Of a stretch of 18,931 nt of DNA, positions 13,665 to 18,931 are shown piece by piece; within the stretch, counting starts at the first letter, position 1, and each line of letters opens with the position of its first letter. A program made the translations under genes and the position numbers. The stretch comes from an uncultured Collinsella sp. Lineage in GTDB: Bacteria; Actinomycetota; Coriobacteriia; Coriobacteriales; Coriobacteriaceae. The stretch covers positions 1 to 18,931 of the forward strand of contig UQYA01000032.1 of the NCBI GenBank assembly GCA_900545165.1, in the 5' to 3' direction. The notes under the pieces are model-generated. The model was given only the letters and a program-made list of their open reading frames with translations, had not been told where the DNA came from and did no database searches.

Positions 13665-14678
13665 TTATCGATTCTCGATGCTGCCGATGTTTTTGAGCTC
13701 GATGGAGATGAGGCCGTTGGGCTCGTTGACGAACTCAATGTACTCGGAGTTGGAACCCATCTCGGCCGGGAAGCTGATCTCGATGCCCGTGTCGGTACGA
13801 ATCTTATGATTGCGTACGGCCGCGCGCTCGACCTGCTTGCGCTCCACGGGAACGCGCTCGGGCACCTTCTCCTCGGTCAGCGCCGCGCGCACGCTCTCCT
13901 TGATGACCGGCTCGTCCTCAAAGACCTCATCGACGATATCCCAAGGCGGCAGCTCCTCGTCATCCTCGACCTTCTCGGCAACAGCAGCCTTAACCTTGGC
14001 GAGCGCTACGGCCGTATTGGCACCGTGCTCCTCGGCGACTTCCTCGACCACACGCGTCACGGTGTCGATGACCTCCTTGCCCGATACGCCCGTGTCGCAC
14101 TGCAGCAGGCCATCGGGGATAAGCATACGGTCCTCGCCGGCGATCTTGCGTTTCTTGTCCACATAGCCGATCTCCATGGTGCTTGCACGCACGATTGCAT
14201 AGCTCGGCACCTTTTGCGAGGGATTCGGCAGAATGGCGTAGTGGCGCGCAATGTCGTTGCGCACCTCGCCCTCTTCGCGACCTACCTCGTGCATAAAAGC
14301 CTGCTTGGAGCCCAGCAGCATCACGGCAAACCAGCGGGCATCCTCATCGTCATCAAAGTCCGCCACAAGCACGTCAGTGGACTCGGCTTTCTCGGCCTTG
14401 GTAAGTTCGGAAGAGATGAACTCCGCAATCTGCTGAGACAGGTCCACGAACTCACGCTCACCAAAGAAATAGCCCTTGAGCTCGCCGCCGAATGCGGAGT
14501 TCTCGACAAACGTGGCGCGTTTATTGTCGGCCGAGGTGCGTGCGCGGCGCAGATGCGTGGTCACGAAGTTGCGCACGGTACGGCTCTCGATATCGAGCTC
14601 TCGCTGGCTCATGACGTTGACGGCAGAGTCAAAGTCCAGGATATGCAGAATCGCGTGATTGATTTTCATATACGGCAT
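13665..14678 (-). CDS. Nucleoid-associated protein (NdpA/YejK-like)
   Basis: A 337-residue protein of the 37-kDa nucleoid-associated family. It starts MKINHAILHILDFDS, typical of the family's first strand. FGGELKGYFFGEREFVDLSQQIAEF and ADFDDDEDARWFAVMLLGSKQAFMHEV (about 105-131) match the family core. The acidic Glu/Asp-rich stretch AVAEKVEDDEELPPWDIVDEVFEDEP (about 225-250) is a linker. The end, ISIELKNIGSIENR, resembles the family tail. Such proteins bind the chromosome, and their precise role is unknown. The ATG at 14678 has only a weak Shine-Dalgarno (AACGGA); a second ATG at 14669 is possible. TATACT at 14708-14713 is a likely -10 box. Confidence 0.75.
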   Translation of the reverse strand: MPYMKINHAILHILDFDSAVNVMSQRELDIESRTVRNFVTTHLRRARTSADNKRATFVENSAFGGELKGYFFGEREFVDLSQQIAEFISSELTKAEKAESTDVLVADFDDDEDARWFAVMLLGSKQAFMHEVGREEGEVRNDIARHYAILPNPSQKVPSYAIVRASTMEIGYVDKKRKIAGEDRMLIPDGLLQCDTGVSGKEVIDTVTRVVEEVAEEHGANTAVALAKVKAAVAEKVEDDEELPPWDIVDEVFEDEPVIKESVRAALTEEKVPERVPVERKQVERAAVRNHKIRTDTGIEISFPAEMGSNSEYIEFVNEPNGLISIELKNIGSIENR

Positions 14679-14749
14679 TCCGTTCTAGATTGATTTCGGC
14701 ACGAATCAGTATAGCGGTCGAGCCCGCCCCAGGCGCTTCGAAGATTGGC

Positions 14750-14777
14750 GCATCGGGGACAGGTTGCTTTGTATCAA
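14750..14777 (+). repeat. REP-like motif, copy 2
   Basis: A 28-nt motif with core GGGGACAGGTTGCTTTG. It matches copy 3 (15976-16003) at 23 of 28 positions in the same orientation. It lies three bases beyond the stop codon of the minus-strand hydrolase gene, so this copy and copy 3 bracket that gene almost exactly. Confidence 0.6.
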
Positions 14778-14780
14778 TGG

Positions 14781-15941
14781 CTAGCGCAGGAGCTCGGACT
14801 GCCAAGCCTCGAGCTGTTCTGCCAAACTCTTGCCGGCAGCGGGCACGTCGATCTGGGGTCGTTTGGGCAACAGTGCGCATTTAAGGATTGCCACGATGGT
14901 CTGCGAGACAAAGCGTCGCGTATCCTTGTCAAAGCCTTGCGCAGCCTGGAGCATCACGGGCAGGCTCTCGCGCAGATTCCCAGCGATATCCGCAAACCGC
15001 TCAGCACCCGTAGCCTCAAACACGGAGAACAACGCATCTACAAAACGCTCGCGCTCGCTAGGCGACACTGCAAGCAGCATCTCGCGAATGGAACCATCAA
15101 CGTATCGAGCACCGGCGGACAGGCGCTCACAGTACACGAAGTCGTGACCATCAACCACCCAGCTAAAGGGATTGTGCTGCAGCAGGCTGAACTCGGTGCT
15201 CTCAACGATGGCATAGTCCTCCTGTGTCTCGAGCATCATGCCAAAGATCGACGACCGAGGTAGCGTCTTGTCGATTCGACCGGAAAGATCGGCAAAGGCG
15301 TTGCCGTTCAGAAACTCCTCGACGAAGCCCGGACCATCATGGGAATACGCCCGTTCGATTCGCTCACGGGCGACATCGGAGCACATCGCCGCACCGTACA
15401 CCGCAAGGTTTCCACCCTTGGAATGACCTCCGCACAAAAGCGGCCCGTCAATCGCATCCGCCGCCTCGTCCACATAACGCGCCGCGGATTCCTGAGCCGG
15501 CACAGGACACCGGAACGCCATGTTAAAGTCCTCTTTCCAGCCCACAATCGTGCTGTCAGTCCCCCGGAAGGAAAGATAACTAAACCCCGCCGGAAACCGG
15601 AACGTCATGGCTGCAAACTGCTCCGTCGCCACCACATCGCTCACAGCACGATAGCCGCAAACGTGCACGCCACGGTAGCGAGGACTTGCTGCCACGGCCT
15701 CCAACAAGGCCCTGCTCCCCTCCGGGTCCCACAAGTCGTCAATCATGTCCCGGTAGCACTCGGCACGCAGCAGCTCGCGTACGTCTAGGCCCTGCCAGTT
15801 CGTCAGCTCCGCCATATCACCCGGCAAACGCAAATAGGACAACCACGCAAAGACGAGGCTATCCACCGCGCAGAACGGCCGCTCCTCAAACGGATCAAAC
15901 GCCGTCTGGGCATAGGTCAAAAAATTAGGCGAATCCGACAT
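14781..15941 (-). CDS. DUF2974 (Mbeg1-like) alpha/beta-hydrolase
   Basis: A 386-residue protein with a lipase-like hydrolase fold. The nucleophile elbow is CGGHSKGGNLA (170-180), with Ser174. SFRGTD (124-129) is the usual oxyanion strand. SHDGPGF (200-206) can supply the acid, and DGHDFVY (264-270) the histidine (His266). No signal peptide or membrane segment is seen, so it is probably cytoplasmic. The substrate is unknown. The ATG at 15941 is preceded by GGGAGG three to four bases upstream, a short but strong Shine-Dalgarno. The gene lies between two direct copies of a REP-like motif and has a 13-bp tandem duplication ahead of its start. Its base usage does not look obviously foreign. Confidence 0.8.
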   Translation of the reverse strand: MSDSPNFLTYAQTAFDPFEERPFCAVDSLVFAWLSYLRLPGDMAELTNWQGLDVRELLRAECYRDMIDDLWDPEGSRALLEAVAASPRYRGVHVCGYRAVSDVVATEQFAAMTFRFPAGFSYLSFRGTDSTIVGWKEDFNMAFRCPVPAQESAARYVDEAADAIDGPLLCGGHSKGGNLAVYGAAMCSDVARERIERAYSHDGPGFVEEFLNGNAFADLSGRIDKTLPRSSIFGMMLETQEDYAIVESTEFSLLQHNPFSWVVDGHDFVYCERLSAGARYVDGSIREMLLAVSPSERERFVDALFSVFEATGAERFADIAGNLRESLPVMLQAAQGFDKDTRRFVSQTIVAILKCALLPKRPQIDVPAAGKSLAEQLEAWQSELLR

Positions 15942-15957
15942 GGCCCTCCCATCAACT

Positions 15958-15983
15958 ATGGTGCATTGGGATGGTGCATTGGG
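15958..15983 (+). repeat. Perfect 13-bp tandem duplication
   Basis: ATGGTGCATTGGG occurs twice without spacing at 15958-15970 and 15971-15983. The second copy runs into REP-like copy 3. It lies just upstream of the hydrolase start on the opposite strand. It looks like slippage or a target-site-like duplication beside the repeat. Confidence 0.75.
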
Positions 15984-16003
15984 GTCAGGTTACTTTGCAC
16001 CAA
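15976..16003 (+). repeat. REP-like motif, copy 3
   Basis: Core GGGGTCAGGTTACTTTGCAC. GGTGCA (15973-15978) and TGCACC (15996-16001) are complementary, so the unit can fold on itself. It is adjacent to the ldh terminator and to the 13-bp duplication. Confidence 0.6.
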
Positions 16004-16037
16004 AAAGGCGCCCGGACCGTGTGGGCCCGGACGCCTT
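16002..16037 (-). terminator. Terminator of ldh
   Basis: On the minus strand AAGGCG, then CCGGGCC, the loop CACAC, then GGTCCGG and CGCCTT, form a stem of about 14 bp with two G-T pairs, followed by TTT. It begins 31 nt after the ldh stop codon and is a strong Rho-independent terminator. Confidence 0.9.
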
Positions 16038-16068
16038 CATTGTAGCTTTTCGCTCTAGCGAGCTTGAT

Positions 16069-17019
16069 TTAGCAGGAGAAATCGACGCTGTCGATGATGT
16101 CCTTGAGGGCCTTGGCGGAGACGGTGAGCTCATGCTGCTCGTCATCGTTCAGCGGCACGGGGACGCGGCAGACAACGCCGTCGCGGCCAACGACGGTCGG
16201 CATGGAAATGGCAAGATCGGACAGGCCATACTCGCCCACCATGAGCGAGGAGACAGGCAGAACGGTCTGCTCATCGCGCATAACGGCGGTGCAGATGCGC
16301 TTGACGGCCATGGCGACGCCATAGTAGGTGGCGTGCTTCTTCTCGATGATGGTGTAGGCGGAGTTCTTGACGTCCTCGGCGATGCGCTTCTCGGCAGCCT
16401 CATGCTCCAGGTGGCCGTGAAGCTCACAGAAGGTGTTCAGCGGAACACCGGCAACCTGAGCGCTGGACCAAGCGACAAACTCGGAGTCGCCGTGCTCGCC
16501 CATGACATAGGCCTGGACATCGCGCGGGTCAACCTCGACGTGGGCACCAAGCATCTGCTGCAGGCGACCGGTGTCGAGCACGGTGCCGGAACCGATGACG
16601 TGGCCCTCGGGCAGGCCGGACATCTTGATGGCGGCGTAGGTCAGAACATCGACCGGGTTGGAGACGATGAGCAGAATGCCGTCGAAGCCGGACTTCTTAA
16701 TCTCGGGGATAATGGACTTAAAGATGCTGACGTTCTTGTTGACCAGGTCCAGGCGGGTCTCACCGGGCTTCTGGGCAGCGCCAGCAGTGACGACGATCAT
16801 GGCGGCGTCGGCGACATCGGAATAATCGCCGGCGTAGATCTTCATCGGCTCGGCAAACGTCATGCCGTGCGCGATATCCAGGGCCTCACCCTCGGCGCGG
16901 TTCTTGTCCACGTCGATGAGGACCATCTCGGAGAACAGACCGCTCTGCATCAGTGCGAACGCCGAAGACGAACCGACGAAACCGCACCCGACAATAGCGA
17001 CCTTCTTCTCGTTAACCAT
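16069..17019 (-). CDS. L-lactate dehydrogenase
   Basis: A 316-residue NAD-dependent enzyme reducing pyruvate to L-lactate in the cytoplasm. The Rossmann start is VAIVGCGFVGSS (7-18), and Asp36 in LIDVDK favours NADH. Gln83 in AGAAQKPGETR marks lactate rather than malate specificity. Arg89, GSGTVLDTGR (143-152) with Arg152, and GEHGDSE with His176 complete the active site. SNPVD (120-124) is conserved. The ATG at 17019 has GGGAG seven bases upstream. It is the first gene after a 201-nt gap that holds a dyad and a leader hairpin. The role is fermentative NADH recycling. The length is normal. Confidence 0.95.
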   Translation of the reverse strand: MVNEKKVAIVGCGFVGSSSAFALMQSGLFSEMVLIDVDKNRAEGEALDIAHGMTFAEPMKIYAGDYSDVADAAMIVVTAGAAQKPGETRLDLVNKNVSIFKSIIPEIKKSGFDGILLIVSNPVDVLTYAAIKMSGLPEGHVIGSGTVLDTGRLQQMLGAHVEVDPRDVQAYVMGEHGDSEFVAWSSAQVAGVPLNTFCELHGHLEHEAAEKRIAEDVKNSAYTIIEKKHATYYGVAMAVKRICTAVMRDEQTVLPVSSLMVGEYGLSDLAISMPTVVGRDGVVCRVPVPLNDDEQHELTVSAKALKDIIDSVDFSC

Positions 17020-17045
17020 TAGAAACTCCCATCTCTCTCCACAAA

Positions 17046-17076
17046 CAAGCCGCCCGGGAACGACCCGAGCGGCTTG
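17046..17076 (-). promoter_or_regulatory. Hairpin in the ldh leader
   Basis: On the minus strand CAAGCCGCTCGGG and CCCGGGCGGCTTG form a 13-bp stem with one T-G pair around TCGTT, followed by TTTGTGG. It ends about 26 nt before the ldh ATG. It could be a weak terminator-like attenuator or simply the terminator of the upstream unit; the T-tract is short. Confidence 0.5.
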
Positions 17077-17140
17077 CCGTGATCCCAATACATCCAATCG
17101 GGACTTTGATTATGCTCCTATTCGCAGCCAAAAATCGACC

Positions 17141-17171
17141 GTTTACCGAAATTGTTTACAGAATTCGTAAA
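17141..17171 (-). promoter_or_regulatory. GTTTAC dyad and repeat upstream of ldh
   Basis: TTTAC (17155-17159) and GTAAA (17167-17171) form a dyad with a 7-nt centre. A further GTTTAC half-site lies 13 bp away at 17141-17146. The left arm TTGTTTAC resembles Rex redox-regulator half-sites, which commonly control ldh, but the spacing is not the canonical one. A possible -10 (CATAAT) lies downstream near 17111. Confidence 0.35.
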
Positions 17172-17194
17172 ATAACTGCACGAAATCGGTTTCG

Positions 17195-17218
17195 AGCTAT
17201 TGACGAGCCGAAATAGCT
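17195..17218 (-). terminator. Weak hairpin after aminotransferase gene
   Basis: AGCTATT and AATAGCT pair over 7 bp just after the aminotransferase stop codon, next to a second short stem, CGAAA and TTTCG (17181-17194). No T-tract follows. It may end or stabilise the transcript. Confidence 0.35.
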
Positions 17219-17220
17219 TT

Positions 17221-18384
17221 CTAATACAGGCCCGCCTCGCGAATGGCCTCGACAGCCAAAGCGATCTGGTCGGGCGGCAAGACCAGCGCCATGCGCACGT
17301 GCCCCTCACCCGAAGGACCAAAGCTCGCGCCCGGCGTCACCACAACGCCGGCCTTCTCCATGAGCTCCTCGCAAAACGCCATGGAATCGGTGCGGCCACC
17401 GGGAAGCTTGGCCCACACAAACATAGAGCCATGCGCGTTGGGGCGCTCCCAGCCCAGGCCCTCAAGACCGTCGCACAGGGCATCGCGGCGCTCCTGGTAC
17501 TTCAGACGCTGCGCCTCGACCTCATCGCGCGGACCGTTCAGGCAGGCGATGGCGGCCTTCTGGATCGGGAAGAACATGCCAAAGTCGATCTGGCCGCGCA
17601 GCTTGGCAAAGGCCGAGACCACATCCTCGCGACCGACCAAAAAGCCGATGCGGGCACCGGTGACGTTAAACGACTTGGAGAGCGAGAAGAACTCCACGCC
17701 CACCTCAAGCGCACCGGGATACTGCAAGAAGCTGCCGCCCGGCTCGCCGTCGAACACGATGTCGGAGTATGCGTTGTCGTGAACGATCAACAGATCATGT
17801 TCGCGGGCAAAGGCGATAATCTCCTCGTAGACCTCGGGCGTGCCCACCGAGCCGACCGGGTTCGCAGGCAGCGACACGATCATATACTTGGCACGATCGG
17901 CGACCTCGGGGTCGATGCCCGCCACATAGGGCAGGTAATTGTGCTCGGCAACCAGCGGATAGTATTCGAGCTTGGCATCGGCGATCTTGGCACCCGCCTC
18001 GAAGACCGGGTAGCACGGATCGGGAACCAAAATAGTATCGCCCGGATCGAGCAGGGCCAGGCCCAAATGGCCCACACCCTCCTGCGTGCCGTTGCACGAC
18101 TGCACCATGGACGGCGTAATGCCGGAGACACCAAAGCGACGCTCGTAGTAATCGCACACGGACTGCTTGAGTTCGGGCAGGTCGCGCAGGGCATACTTCC
18201 ACATCTCGGGATCTTGGGCTGCCTGCGTGAGCGCCTCGACCACGTGGTCGTACGGCTTAAAGTCGGGCGTGCCCACGCTCATGTTGTAAATGGTCTTGCC
18301 CTGAGCCTTCAGCGCGAGAAGCTTGTTGTTGAGCGAGGCGAAGACCTCCGCGCCAAAGCGGTCGAGACGCTGCGATGCCTGCAT
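17221..18384 (-). CDS. Class I/II aminotransferase, candidate N-acetyl-LL-DAP or LL-DAP aminotransferase
   Basis: A 387-residue PLP enzyme of fold type I. SVGTPDF (36-42), NGTQEG (98-103), PANPVG (173-178, Asn175), HDNAYSD (202-208, Asp203 and Tyr206), SLSKSFNVTGARIG (234-247, Schiff-base Lys237) and HVRMAL (362-367, Arg364 for the substrate carboxylate) are all present. The family includes PatA-type N-acetyl-DAP aminotransferases and DapL-like enzymes. A dapH and an M20 deacetylase candidate in the window make the acetylase-branch role reasonable. Aspartate or alanine aminotransferase remain possible. The ATG at 18384 is preceded by AAGGTGG; an in-frame start at 18456 is rejected because it would translate the terminator hairpin. 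It lies 201 nt before ldh on the same strand. Confidence 0.85.
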   Translation of the reverse strand: MQASQRLDRFGAEVFASLNNKLLALKAQGKTIYNMSVGTPDFKPYDHVVEALTQAAQDPEMWKYALRDLPELKQSVCDYYERRFGVSGITPSMVQSCNGTQEGVGHLGLALLDPGDTILVPDPCYPVFEAGAKIADAKLEYYPLVAEHNYLPYVAGIDPEVADRAKYMIVSLPANPVGSVGTPEVYEEIIAFAREHDLLIVHDNAYSDIVFDGEPGGSFLQYPGALEVGVEFFSLSKSFNVTGARIGFLVGREDVVSAFAKLRGQIDFGMFFPIQKAAIACLNGPRDEVEAQRLKYQERRDALCDGLEGLGWERPNAHGSMFVWAKLPGGRTDSMAFCEELMEKAGVVVTPGASFGPSGEGHVRMALVLPPDQIALAVEAIREAGLY

Positions 18385-18403
18385 GGTGCCACCTTTCGAT
18401 ATA

Positions 18404-18435
18404 AAAAAGCGGCGCTCCGACAAGAGCGCCGCGCG
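18404..18435 (-). terminator. Intrinsic terminator just before the aminotransferase RBS
   Basis: On the minus strand GCGGCGCTC and GAGCGCCGC form a 9-bp GC-rich stem around a 6-nt loop, followed by TTTTTTATAT. The T-tract ends only a few bases before the Shine-Dalgarno AAGGTGG of the aminotransferase. It can serve as the nadE terminator, but there is no room for a promoter between it and the gene, so read-through or attenuation is implied. Confidence 0.85.
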
Positions 18436-18501
18436 ATACGGGCCATCAGATTGCAAAAGTGTAACGCTTGCAACCCCCGTATTGGTTCAATTTAGCCAAC
18501 C

Positions 18502-18931
18502 TTAGTCAACTGGATTGAGCGCGTCGATCTGCGCAAGCCACAGACGCGAGCTGGCGTCACTTGGCATGCGCCAATCGCCGCGCGGGCTGAGCGTCACCGA
18601 GCCCACCTTGGGGCCATCGGGCAGGCAGCTGCGCTTAAACTGCTGGGCAAAGAAGCGACGGTAGAACGTACGTAGCCACGTGTGGACGGTCTTGGCGTCG
18701 TAGACGCCCTCGAAGCTCTTGAGCGCCATGCGATAGATCTTGCCCGGCTCAAAGCCAAAACGCAACAGGTAGTAGAGGAAGTAGTCGTGCAGCTCGTACG
18801 GGCCCACCAAATCCTCGGTCTTCTGCGCAATCTCACCGTCGCCCGTGGGCGGCAGAAGCTCGGGGGACACCGGCGTATCGAGGATATCGAGCAAAACCTC
18901 GGCAATGCGCCCGCCAAAGACATCGGCGGCA
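18502..18931 (-). CDS. Glutamine-dependent NAD+ synthetase, 3' part
   Basis: The last 142 codons, cut by the window edge; the 5' part lies beyond 18931. The reading frame runs open to the edge (ADVFGGRIAEVLLDILDTPVS), so a TTG at 18894 is not the true start. The C-terminal synthetase domain is clear: SPELLPP, TEDLVGPYELHDYFLYYLLRFGF, TWLRTFYRRFFAQQFKRSCL and PKVGSVTLSPRGDWRMPSDA are highly conserved. It makes NAD+ from deamido-NAD using glutamine-derived ammonia and ATP. The intrinsic terminator at 18404-18435 lies downstream. Confidence 0.93.
   Translation of the reverse strand, partial: AADVFGGRIAEVLLDILDTPVSPELLPPTGDGEIAQKTEDLVGPYELHDYFLYYLLRFGFEPGKIYRMALKSFEGVYDAKTVHTWLRTFYRRFFAQQFKRSCLPDGPKVGSVTLSPRGDWRMPSDASSRLWLAQIDALNPVD

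Noticed and set aside
15940..17022. Long plus-strand frame opposite ldh
   Set aside because: The ldh sequence on the minus strand is unmistakable. The plus-strand frame is Gly/Asp/Val-rich and also runs through the ldh terminator.
18385..18456. Upstream in-frame start of the aminotransferase
   Set aside because: The extra 24 residues would be encoded by the terminator hairpin and its T-tract, and the family N-terminus begins at 18384.
17200..18495. Long plus-strand frame opposite the aminotransferase
   Set aside because: The opposite strand has all PLP-enzyme motifs. This frame has none and crosses the terminator hairpin.
1..18931. CRISPR array, prophage, insertion sequence with transposase, tRNA or rRNA genes
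   Set aside because: No regularly spaced repeats, no transposase or phage proteins, and no cloverleaf or rRNA motifs were seen in either strand.

Overview
The window looks like chromosome of a high-GC Coriobacteriia member, most likely Collinsella or a close relative. This is judged from gene content and codon use, since there is no rRNA marker. The sequence is GC-rich. Most genes have clear Shine-Dalgarno sequences, and a few start with GTG or TTG. I see no transposase, integrase, phage gene, CRISPR array, tRNA or rRNA. This is mostly core chromosome, and the unusual content is in the intergenic regions.

Layout: (1) 1-97, palindromic and REP-like extragenic sequence. (2) 98-2185 minus, an ATP-grasp amino-acid ligase followed by an aspartate racemase, probably a D-aspartate cross-bridge pair for the cell wall. 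(3) 2420-3052 plus, a MOSC-domain protein. (4) 3287-4420 plus, a secreted coiled-coil protein with a lysozyme-like end, preceded by a cluster of TCAACTT palindromes. (5) 6835-4459 minus, a three-gene unit: membrane-anchored FxLYD-like protein, HTH protein, membrane Ser/Thr kinase. The first Shine-Dalgarno is buried in a perfect 14-bp inverted repeat. (6) 7947-7000 minus, a HigB-HigA toxin-antitoxin pair followed by a small membrane protein. (7) 8050-9237 minus, an M20 amidohydrolase. (8) 9388-13417 plus, a lysine riboswitch and the lysine operon: lysA fused in frame to dapA, then dapB and dapH. (9) 13418-13664, three stacked hairpin elements, the middle one a 98-nt rod. (10) 13665-15941 minus, a nucleoid-associated protein and an alpha/beta-hydrolase; the latter lies between two direct copies of a 28-nt REP-like motif. 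(11) 16069-17019 minus L-lactate dehydrogenase, 17221-18384 minus class I aminotransferase, and 18502-18931 minus the 3' part of nadE.

How the genes fit together: DapA, DapB and DapH take aspartate semialdehyde to the N-acetylated DAP intermediate. The aminotransferase and the M20 deacetylase are good candidates for the next two steps of the acetylase branch, and LysA decarboxylates meso-DAP to L-lysine. Aspartokinase, Asd and DapF are not in this window. The lysine supply together with a D-Asp ligase/racemase pair suggests, by inference, a peptidoglycan cross-linked through lysine and D-aspartate.

The most interesting observations are the LysA-DapA single reading frame with an internal ribosome-binding site, the riboswitch expression platform that can be read directly from the sequence, the Shine-Dalgarno-sequestering hairpin ahead of the kinase unit, the rod hairpin after dapH, the terminator placed immediately before the aminotransferase Shine-Dalgarno, and the REP-like repeats flanking the hydrolase.
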